From: Microcaldota archaeon
GTDB taxonomy: Archaea; Micrarchaeota; Micrarchaeia; Micrarchaeales; Micrarchaeaceae
Assembly (NCBI GenBank): GCA_021827995.1
Contig: JAKATK010000004.1
Coordinates: 1-64,000 of the forward strand
Length of the DNA: 64,000 nt
Reading direction: 5' to 3'
The translations under genes and the position numbers were made by a program. Positions 44,218 through 54,100 of the stretch are shown here, piece by piece. Position 1 is the first letter of the stretch; every line of letters begins with the position of its first letter. The notes beneath the pieces were generated by a model that searched no databases, was not told the DNA's origin, and saw only the letters and a list, made by a program, of their open reading frames with translations.

Positions 44218-44458
44218 AACGGCCAATATCGTGTGGAAGCCTTTTAACCCTTTCCAGAGGCTACGTCAGGCGGACTGCATCTGGTCAGAGGCGTATCATG
44301 CCAGTGGCACTTTTGTAGAAAGCGACGCCGGATTTGCATGGTATGACGCGGCGGCATGCGGAAGTGCGATTATACCAAACATTTGGAATATAGTGACTTA
44401 CGGTACGCTGGCGAGTAACTGCTGCTCTACGCGAGGATAACTGCGCAGCTAACGCAGT

Positions 44459-45406
44459 TTATTGCTTCGCTGCCTGCGAGCGTGCACGCTCTAGCGCCTC
44501 GAGTTCGGTCTTCATACTGAGCAGGCTCATGAGCTCATTGGCGCTCAGCAGCGGCTTGGGCAGCCGGTCGCAGTCGTCGATTGCTATCCTAGGACAGGCG
44601 GTGTTAACAAAGGCGTCGAACTCGCGCATGTTCGAGAGCGACTCGAAGTCGAATGTGTTGGCCACGAGTATCGCGGAGCTCATGCCATCGCGCTCTATCC
44701 TGGCCTTGAGGAGCTCAGCAAGCCTCATGTTGTGCTGGCCGTTCTTTGTAGTAACCAATATGCCGAAGCTCTTGGCGCCCATCGCGGATAGGACCTTCCC
44801 CCTGCTGCGCCTAGCGTACTGCTCCCTCATTTGGTCCATGCGCTCCATCATGCCGTTGAAAGGGTCTATCGCTATGAACGGCTTCGTAGTAGAGAGAAGC
44901 GCACCAAGAGGGTGGAAGACGCCGCCGCCGAAGTACACGTGGGCGTCGACCTGCCTGTCTATCGACGCGGCACTGCCGACATCGCAGCCTAGGATCTGGC
45001 CGGGCTTCTTGGCGAAGCCGTAGGGCTTGCCGATTACGACCGTCTTGCCTCTGGATTCGTAGAACGATTTTATGTCGCCGAGCTGGTGGACGTGCTGTAT
45101 GGTCGTGCACAGGCCTATGGTGTCGAAACCAGAGAGCAGGTCGAGCGACCGGGGAAGCAGGGCCAGCGATGCGTCCATCTTGTACTCGACGTACTCGACG
45201 TTGAAATCCACATGGTGGAACTCGGCATGGCCGAAATGCACGAGCTTGTCAGCCTTTAGTGACCTGGCCTCGTCAAGTGCCAGGTCGCACGCGCCGAATG
45301 TAGGCGACGCCGAGATGAAGACCTCGTTGCCCGAACGCTCCAACTCCTTCGCGTACCTAAGGGCATACTGCTTGAGCCCCTCTGGGAATTGAAGGAGGAT
45401 TCTCAT
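44459..45406 (-). CDS. dph2: Diphthamide synthase radical enzyme Dph2
   Basis: First step of diphthamide synthesis: transfers the 3-amino-3-carboxypropyl group of SAM to a histidine of elongation factor 2. The 315-residue protein has the three cluster cysteines of archaeal Dph2: C40 (SPTFGACDLA), C141 (ILGCDVGSA) and C271 (NTACPRIAIDD), each in the right domain. It follows rpl10e after 18 nt; both relate to translation and share a transcript. Confidence 0.94.
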   Translation of the reverse strand: MRILLQFPEGLKQYALRYAKELERSGNEVFISASPTFGACDLALDEARSLKADKLVHFGHAEFHHVDFNVEYVEYKMDASLALLPRSLDLLSGFDTIGLCTTIQHVHQLGDIKSFYESRGKTVVIGKPYGFAKKPGQILGCDVGSAASIDRQVDAHVYFGGGVFHPLGALLSTTKPFIAIDPFNGMMERMDQMREQYARRSRGKVLSAMGAKSFGILVTTKNGQHNMRLAELLKARIERDGMSSAILVANTFDFESLSNMREFDAFVNTACPRIAIDDCDRLPKPLLSANELMSLLSMKTELEALERARSQAAKQ

Positions 45407-45424
45407 TGAAGCACTGGCTTAATG

Positions 45425-45949
45425 CTACGACGCGACTACCTTTGCCTTGTATGTACCGGACAGCTTCGACGAGGCGCGCCTAAATGCCTCAAGAACGTGT
45501 TGCCGGTTCTTGGACGACGTGTTTATGGCGAATACAGGCTGGCCCAACCTTAGCCTAGCGGCGACCGATACTGGTCGGCCGAATGCGTTGCTCATGCCCT
45601 GGGATATCCTGTCTGCGCCTGCGCCGGTAGCCATCTTGTGCTCCCTGATAACACTGTGAGGGTACACGAGCACCTTGAAGTGGTAGCCCATGGGTATGAC
45701 CGTTTCCAGGTACTTGTTGGCCACCTGGCGCGCGGCCTCTAGGGAGTTGGAACGGAGCTGGATAGGCTGCTCGGCGTTCAGCGTCATCTTAAGGTCGTAT
45801 GATCCGTTCCTGGTGCCCATATCGAATATGAGCAGGCTGGTGTGCGGCAGCGCCCTTATGTAGTTCTTCTTCGGCTTCTTGAGGGAGTAGCGTGCCCATG
45901 ACTGCGAGTTTAGAGCCCTGCACGTCCTTGCCGGTCTGAGCCTAGCCAT
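45425..45949 (-). CDS. rpl10e: Large ribosomal subunit protein uL16 (L10e)
   Basis: The 174-residue protein starts MARLRPARTCRALNSQSWAR and contains the archaeal/eukaryotic L10e landmarks KKNYIRALPHTSL, YPHSVIREHKMATGAGADRI, SQGMSNAFGRPVSVAARLR and VRxG-type GQPVFAIN. It sits near the peptidyl-transferase centre and the corridor for aminoacyl-tRNA. TGATAGCATG is the start context; a minus-strand TATA (CGCAATAAATATCG, near 45980) lies at the expected distance. Confidence 0.97.
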   Translation of the reverse strand: MARLRPARTCRALNSQSWARYSLKKPKKNYIRALPHTSLLIFDMGTRNGSYDLKMTLNAEQPIQLRSNSLEAARQVANKYLETVIPMGYHFKVLVYPHSVIREHKMATGAGADRISQGMSNAFGRPVSVAARLRLGQPVFAINTSSKNRQHVLEAFRRASSKLSGTYKAKVVAS

Positions 45950-46026
45950 GCTATCACTGTGTTAACGAAAAGCGATATTTATTGCGAAGAAAGGTATAAA
46001 AGCGTGAGCGGCTGCATGCGGCCGAG

Positions 46027-46042
46027 AGCGCGGGACGCCGCG
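46027..46042 (-). terminator. GC-rich stem-loop after the ATP-grasp gene
   Basis: GCGCGG/CCGCGC with a 4-nt loop lies 10 nt past the stop at 46052, next to a second inverted repeat (CGGCTGCATGCGGCCG). These are the likely 3' structures of that transcript, before the rpl10e promoter. Confidence 0.4.
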
Positions 46043-46051
46043 CATGCGTGA

Positions 46052-47569
46052 TCACACGTAACCAAGCCGGTGCAGCTTCGGGTAGTCGGTGAGCCACCTG
46101 TCTGATATGTCTATCCTGTATATGGCGTTGGGAACGATGATGTTCTTCAGCGCGTTGTAAGCGTTGGTCTTCGCATCGAACATCGTATCGCCCCTGCCGG
46201 TCACCACGAAACCATAGCCCCATGATCCTGCCGTTACCCAAGAACCGTTGTCGAACTTGAGGTCGCCGGTGTGGAATTTCTCCAGCGAGGCTTCGTTCAT
46301 TATTAGTACCGGCAGGTCTTTGCCATAGCGCTCGTAACCCTCCGGATACGGGAATGTGGGGACGCAGACTGCGATGCCTATCTGGTAGCCCTGGTCCGCT
46401 TCTATGAAGTCGGTGCTCTTTTCGATTAGACCCATAATCATGTCTGTGACCCTGGTGTGGCCGTTCAGCCCTTCGAAGAGCAGGCTTATCAGCGGGTAGC
46501 CGAAGCGTGAGGTGAACTCCAGCGGCCAGATGCCCTCCCTGTTCACTATGCAGTTTACGTCTATGGTGCCCACGTAGCCATCCTTGCGCAGGTCCTCCTC
46601 TATCTTTTTCAGCGTGTTGTTGAAGAGCTTGAGCTTGTCGAACGTGAAGAAGCCATGGGTGCCCATCTCGCCGGTGAAGACCCCGAGGTCGCCGGTGAGC
46701 ATGCGCTTGTTCTCGAAGTTTATGTAGACCGGCATTATGAATCTCTCGCCGTTGAAGAAGGCAGTGACTGCGACCTCGACGCCAACTATCACCTCCTGCA
46801 GCACGAATCTGGGCTCGCCCCACGCCGTGTTCCACTTCTTTCCGTAGTGGTCGAGCAACATGGCGAGGTCGCTATTGTCGTCGACCTGCGATTTGTACAC
46901 GAGATTCTTCTCATCGCCAGCGGTGCCTAGGAACTTGATTATGAATCTCTTGCCCTGATCCTTGAGGAACCTCTTGGCTGATAGGAAGCTGTTGAACTCG
47001 TAGGTTTCGGGTATCTTGACGTTCATCTTCTGGAAGTACTGCAGGGCGAACTTTCTGTCCAGCTCCAGCTGATCGCCGAGGTAGCTGCCGCCAATCACCT
47101 TAAAACCCTGCTGCCTGAGCTCGTTCTGCCTGAAGCCATAACCGGTGAAATCGAATATTATGGCGTCGGCCCAGCCCTTCTCGCTCTCCCAGTCATCCAC
47201 CTTATCGACAACGCCGTCGAGAACGTCCCTCTCGGCGGCGTCCTGTATGAATAGCTTTACGCTGTTCCCCTCCTTCTTGAGATGGTACGCGATGTCAGAG
47301 CCTGACGCCTCCTTTGAGACTATCAGGAACTTATACCTCTTCCTCTTTTCTTCGACAGGCTGCTTCTTCTCCTCGACGGCAGTCTTCTGCTGCGCCGCTG
47401 GCCTCTCCTCGACCGCGGGCTTCTTCTCAGCTTCAGGCGCCCTTTGCTGTGGCTGCGCCTGTTTATCTTCTGGTGTGGGCTTATTCTCCTCAACAGCTGG
47501 TTTCTGCACCGGCAGCGCCTGTTTCTCCTCGCCTGCCGGCTTCTTCTCTTCGCTCTCCTTGTCGGTCAT
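46052..47569 (-). CDS. ATP-grasp protein related to GAR synthetase, with Lys/Glu/Pro tail
   Basis: Residues 1-75 are a low-complexity tail of repeated EEK/PAVEE/KPA units. From about 76 the protein follows the order of PurD-type phosphoribosylamine-glycine ligases: an N-terminal Rossmann-like subdomain (KFLIVSKEASGSDIAYHLKK), an ATP-grasp core (VIGGSYLGDQLELDRKFA; FIIKFLGTAG; FVLQEVIVGVEVAVTAFFNG), GDLGVFTGEMGTHG and DVNCIVNREGIWPLEFTSRF. A true PurD has no such tail, and no purine genes are near, so another carboxylate-amine ligation is possible. 505 residues, cytosolic. Confidence 0.75.
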   Translation of the reverse strand: MTDKESEEKKPAGEEKQALPVQKPAVEENKPTPEDKQAQPQQRAPEAEKKPAVEERPAAQQKTAVEEKKQPVEEKRKRYKFLIVSKEASGSDIAYHLKKEGNSVKLFIQDAAERDVLDGVVDKVDDWESEKGWADAIIFDFTGYGFRQNELRQQGFKVIGGSYLGDQLELDRKFALQYFQKMNVKIPETYEFNSFLSAKRFLKDQGKRFIIKFLGTAGDEKNLVYKSQVDDNSDLAMLLDHYGKKWNTAWGEPRFVLQEVIVGVEVAVTAFFNGERFIMPVYINFENKRMLTGDLGVFTGEMGTHGFFTFDKLKLFNNTLKKIEEDLRKDGYVGTIDVNCIVNREGIWPLEFTSRFGYPLISLLFEGLNGHTRVTDMIMGLIEKSTDFIEADQGYQIGIAVCVPTFPYPEGYERYGKDLPVLIMNEASLEKFHTGDLKFDNGSWVTAGSWGYGFVVTGRGDTMFDAKTNAYNALKNIIVPNAIYRIDISDRWLTDYPKLHRLGYV

Positions 47570-47616
47570 TTCTTATCAAAAACAATTTTGAATGAACCCA
47601 TATTTATATGCGAACA

Positions 47617-48747
47617 TCACGTGGGCCATTCGTAATTCGTGTCGGAGGATTTCTTTTGCTGCCTCGCGGCGCGGGACTCGCGGGCCATCACATGGGTTAT
47701 GTGCAACGCGACCACATGCTCGACGTGCTGCTGCAGCAGCACGCCTATGATCTCTCCGCGGCTCACGACGGCAGCCACGCCAGCGTCATTGAAACGCATC
47801 GTGTTTATCGCGCTGTCGAGCGAGACCGTGGCCTGAACTGCAGGTATCTCGACTCCAAGGCTCGATATCGGCCTGTTGACGTTGGCCATCACGTTTGGGA
47901 GCGGACCGCGCGGCACGCGGACTAACTTTATCGATTTGCCTTGGGCGAAGAGCGCTATGTGGGTGTGACGGACGAGAACGTCATGGTACAGCTCGGCCAG
48001 TGTCGTTTCTGGTTTCTCAGTTATGAAGTTCTTGCTCATTGCGCTGCGCACACCGAGCGACGCGGTGTACCTCTTGGTCATGGCCGCTTGCAGCTCTGCC
48101 TGCGCACCGCCGTATATGAACAGGAATATTATCAGGTCCCACAGCACCACGAACTCCACGTAGTAGATCGAGTCGCTGGTGAACAGCGTGGCGTAAACTA
48201 TGCTGCCGAATATGAAGAGGATGAAGACGGCGTTGCCTATCTTCACTGTGAGCTTAGTGGCGGATAGCTCGTCGCGTTTCTTTTCAAGATAGCTTCTCAG
48301 GACGCGCCCGCCATCAAGCGGGAAGCTGGGCAGAAGGTTGAAAACCCCGAGCAGTATGTTCAGCTCGAACATTATCTGGACGATCTGGCGGCCCATGCCT
48401 ATTGGCGTGTATATGGCGCCTAAGCCGAAGAACAGGCCTATGAGTATGCTGCTTATCGGACCGGCCATGGCTATGTAGAACTCCTGGTTTGCCTTGATGC
48501 CCTCCATGTTAATGATCGAGGCGCCGCCGAGCGGCATTAGGATTATCTTGCTTACCTGTATGCCGTCGCGTTTCGCCGTTATGGAGTGCGCGAGCTCGTG
48601 GAGCAGCACGCAAATGAAGAGCAGGATTATGATACCGAAGAAGTAGGGGCCTAGGAAGAGCACGAAGATTAGGAGCAGTATGAAAGTCCAGTGCAGCTGT
48701 ATCTGCACGCCGAAGAGCTTGCCTATGTTCGGCGATGATAGTGCCAT
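47617..48747 (-). CDS. M50 (site-2 protease-type) membrane metallopeptidase with CBS-like region
   Basis: Intramembrane zinc protease of 376 residues. HELAH (50-54) lies in a transmembrane helix (GIIILLFICVLLHELAHSIT) and the third ligand in NLLPSFPLDGGRVLRSYL (about 137-154). About six hydrophobic segments fill the first 225 residues; the remainder (FITEKPETTLAELYHDVLVR ... LDSAINTMRFNDAGVAAVVS) has the rhythm of a CBS pair, as in bacterial SpoIVFB relatives that sense ligands. Expected to cleave membrane-anchored regulators or remnant peptides. Confidence 0.88.
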   Translation of the reverse strand: MALSSPNIGKLFGVQIQLHWTFILLLIFVLFLGPYFFGIIILLFICVLLHELAHSITAKRDGIQVSKIILMPLGGASIINMEGIKANQEFYIAMAGPISSILIGLFFGLGAIYTPIGMGRQIVQIMFELNILLGVFNLLPSFPLDGGRVLRSYLEKKRDELSATKLTVKIGNAVFILFIFGSIVYATLFTSDSIYYVEFVVLWDLIIFLFIYGGAQAELQAAMTKRYTASLGVRSAMSKNFITEKPETTLAELYHDVLVRHTHIALFAQGKSIKLVRVPRGPLPNVMANVNRPISSLGVEIPAVQATVSLDSAINTMRFNDAGVAAVVSRGEIIGVLLQQHVEHVVALHITHVMARESRAARQQKKSSDTNYEWPT

Positions 48748-48863
48748 GCGAGCGCCCGGTGATTACAGCTTGTGCTTGGAATAGAAAATAACTTCACACT
48801 TTCGGTCAGAGCAGATACCGCGGTCTACGGTGGATTGCCCTCTAGCGGCACCGAAACCGTCCT

Positions 48864-48881
48864 GGCATGCGTGAGCATGCC
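48864..48881. terminator. Stem-loop between 48747 and 48889 genes
   Basis: GGCATGC-GTGA-GCATGCC is a perfect 7-bp stem with a 4-nt loop, 8 nt past the stop of the small membrane protein gene. A plausible 3'-end signal for that gene; no U-tract. Confidence 0.45.
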
Positions 48882-48888
48882 GCGGTTA

Positions 48889-49074
48889 CTACGACCTGGC
48901 ATCGAAGACTAGCCAGATTATGTCGGCCACGAATATTATTATGCCGAGCATCTCTGGCGTGACCGCCGCAGCGTGGAACGCTATGTAAGTCCAGTATAGG
49001 TCCGCTACCAGTATGATCAGACCCATCAGTATGGCGATCCCCCTGCGCACTACCTTCTTATTCATATTGGCCAT
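48889..49074 (-). CDS. Small two-helix membrane protein
   Basis: The 61-residue protein has two hydrophobic segments (GIAILMGLIILVADLYWTYI and EMLGIIIFVADIIWLVF) and a basic start (NMNKKVVRR). GGTATTAGCATG and a minus-strand TATA (CATATTTATAGC, near 49110) are both well placed, which supports a real gene despite the size. No family recognised. Confidence 0.72.
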   Translation of the reverse strand: MANMNKKVVRRGIAILMGLIILVADLYWTYIAFHAAAVTPEMLGIIIFVADIIWLVFDARS

Positions 49075-49331
49075 GCTAATACCTGTTTGATTGTGAATCG
49101 GATGCTATAAATATGTAGCGACGCGGGTGGGCGCGCTGACAGGGTGCTTCCGATTGACCTGGTTCTCAATTGGAAACGCCCATCATGCGCGAAAAATATG
49201 GCACTTGCATTGCTCATCCATGCCCCAAGAGGTGCGGCATCTGCAATCGTGATTGTGGATGGGAAGAAAATGCGGATAGCGTTAAATAGGTATGGAAGAA
49301 AATGGTTCAACGACTTTTATGGGTGGGGAAT

Positions 49332-49598
49332 ATGGCCGACGACAAGGAGATTGCCCTGCGCATAGAGCAGATAACTAAGCAGATGGATTCTGTCTTATCC
49401 GATACCAGCGTCCCGAAGAATGTGAGGAGCGCGGTCAGCGATGCACGAAAGAAGCTGAACGAGAATGCTGACAGGGTCATGCGCGTCTCTGCGGCGATAT
49501 ATCACATAGACGAGGTCAGCAATGATATAAACCTGCCGCCGCATGCGAGGACGATGCTCTGGAACATACTCAACCTTCTGGAGTCCATAAAGGATTAG
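49332..49598 (+). CDS. UPF0147 family protein
   Basis: The 88-residue helical protein (RIEQITKQMDSVLSDTSVPK, NVRSAVSDARKKLNEN, RVSAAIYHIDEVSNDINLPP, HARTMLWNILNLLESI) matches the archaeal UPF0147 family in length and in the conserved P-N-V-R and D-P-N-h-P-like segments. Function unknown. ATG 49332 follows GGTGGGGAAT; GCGTTAAATAGG near 49285 is the promoter. Its stop is immediately followed by the DP1 start, so it is the first gene of the DNA polymerase D operon. Confidence 0.88.
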   Translation: MADDKEIALRIEQITKQMDSVLSDTSVPKNVRSAVSDARKKLNENADRVMRVSAAIYHIDEVSNDINLPPHARTMLWNILNLLESIKD

Positions 49599-51110
49599 AT
49601 GATTGATGAAAGCAGGCTCAGGGAACTGGCAATGAAGCTATCGGCCGCCCGCATTTTCCTTTCGGCCGATGCACGCGAGGCCACGATAGACGGCATAGAC
49701 ATGGAGTTGCTGGCGACTCGTGTGATAGAGAAGAACAGGGGTTCAGCAGACGCAGTATTCGCAGGCGCGAAAGAGTTGGACGAAATAGTGCGGAGCATGT
49801 CATCAGAGAAGGTGGCAGAACCCATAGAGGTGCTGAGGCAACCGGGCTTCAAGCCGGTGGCTGCGGAGCTCGAACCAGAAATCAAGATAGACGAGAGGAA
49901 GCCGGAGCACGTGTCCGGTACGGTCGACGACTTCGTAGACTACTTTAGGGACAGGCTGGCCAGGTTGAGGCACATAATAGAGAGTAACAGGCAGAGTCTT
50001 TACGGTCTCGTGCCCAGCATGGAATCGCTCAGGGGCTTCCCAGAGGGTCGCGAGGTCACCATAATCGGCATAGTCACGACCAAGTTCGTGACTAAGAGCG
50101 GCAACATACTTGTTATAATAGAGGACGAAACCGCCGAAGCAAAAGCGATATTCATGAACGGCACGTCGCAGAAGGTCAAGGAACTCTTCGTTAAGGCGGA
50201 GAGCATAACCAACGACGAGGTGATAGCAGTGAGGGGCAAGCTATCGCGCGGCTTCTTGATGGTTAGCGAGATCGTCTGGCCAGACATACCAATAAAGAGC
50301 AGGAGGACGTCGGAGAACGACCTCGCGATCGCATTCCTGTCGGACGTGCACGTAGGCAGCAAGCTCTTCATGGACAAGAATTTCAGACACATGCTCAGTT
50401 GGCTAAATGGCGGCGTCAGCAAGCAGGAGCAGTTGGCTGGCAAGATAAAGTATATTATTATAGCGGGGGATGCGGCCGATGGTATAGGCGTGTATCCTGG
50501 CCAGGACCGCGACCTCGCGATACAGGACGTGTACCTGCAGTACAGGTTGCTGATTAACCTGCTGGACGCCGTGCCCGATTACGTCCATGTATTCATACTG
50601 CCGGGAAACCACGACGCAGTGCAGAGGGCGGAGCCGCAGCCGTCGCTTGGAAAGGCGATGGTCGATGAGATGGGCAGGGGCAACATCCACATGGTAACCA
50701 ACCCCTGCAGCCTGACCCTCGATGGCTTCGAGGTGCTCGCTTATCACGGCACATCGCTAGACTCGGTGATAAGCGCAGTGCCAAACAACAGCTACGCGAG
50801 GCCAGAAAAGGCCATGGTGGAGCTCCTAAGGCGACGCCACCTCTCACCGATATACGGGGGCAACGTCGTGGTTCCGTCAAGGAAGGACGGTATGGTTATA
50901 GAGAGCGTGCCAGACATACTGCACATGGGCCACATACACAAGAACGGTCTGACCGAGTACCACGGTGTCGAGGTGGTGAACAGCGGCACATGGCAGGCAC
51001 GCACGGAGTTCCAAGTGAGGCAGGGCCACATACCCTCGCCATGCGTCCTGCCGGTCTTCGAGACCAAGGAGCACAGGTTCTCGTCGATAAACTTCGGCGA
51101 CGGGCAGTAG
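49599..51110 (+). CDS. polB: DNA polymerase D small subunit DP1
   Basis: The 503-residue small subunit of archaeal replicative PolD carries the Mre11-like 3'-5' proofreading exonuclease. An N-terminal helical region (1-100) is followed by an OB fold (REVTIIGIVTTKFVTKSGNI, about 150-170) and calcineurin-type phosphoesterase motifs: FLSDVHVGS (about 246), IAGDAADG, LPGNHDAVQ (about 335), YHGTS and GHIHKNG (about 445). The start abuts the UPF0147 stop and the DP2 gene begins 9 nt after the stop. Confidence 0.96.
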   Translation: MIDESRLRELAMKLSAARIFLSADAREATIDGIDMELLATRVIEKNRGSADAVFAGAKELDEIVRSMSSEKVAEPIEVLRQPGFKPVAAELEPEIKIDERKPEHVSGTVDDFVDYFRDRLARLRHIIESNRQSLYGLVPSMESLRGFPEGREVTIIGIVTTKFVTKSGNILVIIEDETAEAKAIFMNGTSQKVKELFVKAESITNDEVIAVRGKLSRGFLMVSEIVWPDIPIKSRRTSENDLAIAFLSDVHVGSKLFMDKNFRHMLSWLNGGVSKQEQLAGKIKYIIIAGDAADGIGVYPGQDRDLAIQDVYLQYRLLINLLDAVPDYVHVFILPGNHDAVQRAEPQPSLGKAMVDEMGRGNIHMVTNPCSLTLDGFEVLAYHGTSLDSVISAVPNNSYARPEKAMVELLRRRHLSPIYGGNVVVPSRKDGMVIESVPDILHMGHIHKNGLTEYHGVEVVNSGTWQARTEFQVRQGHIPSPCVLPVFETKEHRFSSINFGDGQ

Positions 51111-51119
51111 GCGTTTATC

Positions 51120-54100
51120 ATGACAAACGACCAATACTTCGCGACCCTCACCGAGGGCTTCGAGCGCGCCTACGGGGTGGCGCAGACGGCGCGCGGCAAG
51201 GGGTTGGATCCGGAGCCTTTCGTAGAGGTCATGCCAGCGCCAGACCTGGCGGCGCGGGTAGAGGGAATAATGGGCATGAAGGGCCTTGGCGAGATAATAA
51301 AGTCCAGGATGGCAGGACGCTCCAGGCAGGAGCTCGCGTTCGAGATGGTAAGGGTTGTCTGCACTGACGAGCGCTTCGCGATGGATGTGCAGCGCAGGCT
51401 CACCATAGCGATAAGGATAGGGCTGTCGGTGCTGACAGAGGGCATACTGGTCGCCCCTACAGAGGGCATGCAGGGGGTGGAGTTGCACAAGAATCCCGAC
51501 GGCTCAGATTACGTGTCTGTGCTATATGCAGGGCCGATAAGGGGCGCAGGCGGCACCAGCGCTGCGCTGTCGGTCGCACTGGCCGACCACGGCAGGCGCC
51601 TGCTCGGCATAAGCGCGTACAAGGCGCAGCAGGCAGAGATTGAGCGCTACTTGGAGGAGATAATGCTGTATGATTCGCGTATAGCCAGGCTGCAGTACGC
51701 GCCGAGCGAGGCCGACCTCAGGTGCATACTGCAGAACTGCCCGGTGTGCATAGACGGCGTGCCCACTGAGCAGATGGAAGTCGCGATACACAGGAACGTC
51801 AAGAGGCTAGACTCCGCGGGCAGGCAGCAGCTAATAACGAACAAGATACGCGGTGGCATCCCGCTGGTCCTCTGCGAGGGCATAGCGCAGAAGGCCAAGA
51901 GCGTACTGAAGCACACGAGGACCGCGGGCCTGGACTGGTCATGGCTCGACGGGATAATAAGGGTGGACAAGCCTACGGGCGGCGACTCGAAAGCAAATGG
52001 CGAAGCCGTTTTCCTGCAGGAGCTCGTGGCGGGCAGGCCGGTGCTTTCGTACCCAGAGCACGCCGGCAGCTTCAGGCTGCGATACGGCAGGTCGAGACTG
52101 ACGGGCATAGCGGCCAAGGGTCTCAACCCGGCCACGATGATACTGCTCGACAGTTTCATAGCTACGGGCACGCAGCTCAAGGTGGAGAAGCCTGGCAAGG
52201 GGTGCATCGCCATGCCAGTGGACTCGATAGAGGGGCCGTTCGTCAAGCTGGCGAGCGGCGAGGCCCTCAGGGTGAACACTGCAGACAAGGCCAATGAGGT
52301 ACGGGACAAGGTCGCTAAGATACTCGCCGTAGGAGACATACTGATAACGTTCGGTGACTTCAAGAAGACGAACACACCGCTGCTGCCGTCCAGTTATGTA
52401 GAAGAGTACTGGTGCGCGGAGCTGGCCGAGGCCGGCTACACCGGCGGCACCGATGTGGGATCGTTCGACGAGGCCATGGCCCTGTCAGTAAGGTATGGCG
52501 TGCCCATGCACCCACGGTACACTTACGAATACCAGGACGCGACCGTAGGGGAGCTGGCGTCTGTCGCTGGTGCGGCAATACGTAGCCTTGGTTCGTGCAA
52601 ACATCTGCGCGAAATCGAGAGCATAGAGCTGGCCGGTCCTGACATGGAGACGATCAGGTCAGGCATTGAGAGGCTGTGCGTGCCGCACATGGACAACGGA
52701 AACAGCATAACGATATCCGGCGACGAAGCGCGCAGCCTGGTGGCTGCGCTGGGCCTGGCCGACGCATCCGGGGCAGTATCGCAGAACGCGAAGTTGCTCG
52801 AGCAGGCCAAGAGGCTCACCGATCCGCTCGAACTCGTAAGGAGCGTGGCGCCGTTCAGGGTGGAGCGTAGGTCCACGCGCATAGGCGGCCGTATGGGCAG
52901 GCCGGAGAAGGCCCGGGAGAGGTTGATGAAGCCAGCGCCCCACGTGCTATTCCCAATAGGCGAACGTGGAGGCAAGGAGCGGAATATACACAAGGCATAC
53001 ATCGATGACAGGCGGCGCTTCGGGTCGCCGAACATAGAGGTAGAGATGCCGAGGTACTTCTGCGCAAAGGGCGGAGAGGCTACTACGACGCCGTACTGCA
53101 GGGAGCACGGCTCGCGATCCGTGGTGCGCAGGCAGTGCAGGAACTGCGGCACTGAAACGATGGATGACGTATGCCCGAGGTGCGGCGGCAAGACATCAGG
53201 GGCCGCAGCCAGGACGATAGACCTCGCAGGCATGATGGTAGCCGCGCTGGAGAACATCGGCATTCACGAAGTGCCGAAGACGTTCAAGGGCGTCAAGGGG
53301 CTCATGAGCCTGGACAAGGTCACGGAGCCGCTGGAGAAGGGCCTGCTCAGGAGCATGCACAGCGTCTTCATATTCAAGGATGGGACTTCGCGCTTCGACG
53401 CAACGGACGCGCCCATGACGCACTTCTACCCTGTCGAGATAGGCACGAGCGTAGAGAGGCTGAGGCAGCTGGGCTACACGACGGACGCTAGCGGCGCTCC
53501 GCTGGAGCGCGCTGACCAGCTGGTGGAGCTCAGGCACCAGGACGTGGTGCTGAACACGAGATGCGCCGATTACATGCTCGGCATAGCGAAGTTTATCGAC
53601 GACCTGCTCGTCAGGTTCTACAAGATGGAGCCATTCTACAGGATCTCATCGCCGCAGGAGCTCGTTGGCCACCTGGTCATCACGCTGTCGCCGCACACGT
53701 CCGCCGGCGTCCTGGGCCGCATAATAGGCTTCACCAAGGCCAACGTGGGCTTCGCGCATCCATATACAATATCGGCCAGGCGCAGGAACTGCGACGGCGA
53801 CGAGGATACGACGATGCTGCTGCTCGACACGCTCATAAACTTCTCGCGCAGCTACCTGCCGGTCACTGTCGGCGGCACGATGGACGCGCCGCTAATCCTG
53901 ACGGTGCACGTCATGCCGGAGGAGGTCGACGATGAGGTGCACAGCATGGAGGTAGTGGAATCCTACGGGCTCGGCTTCTACAGGAAGAGCATGGAGTACG
54001 CGTCGCCCGGTTCAGTGAAGGTGGAGCTCGTGGCCGACAGGCTCGGCGGGGAGGGCGCCTACCAGGGCATAAGGTTCACGCACCAGAGCGGCCCGAGCGC

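Noticed and set aside
44231-44440. Plus-strand 69-residue frame upstream of the aminopeptidase
   Set aside because: No promoter or ribosome-binding signal, and it overlaps the aminopeptidase promoter.
49144-49365. 73-residue plus-strand frame before UPF0147
   Set aside because: It runs into the UPF0147 gene in another frame and lacks a start signal; the region holds two opposed promoters.
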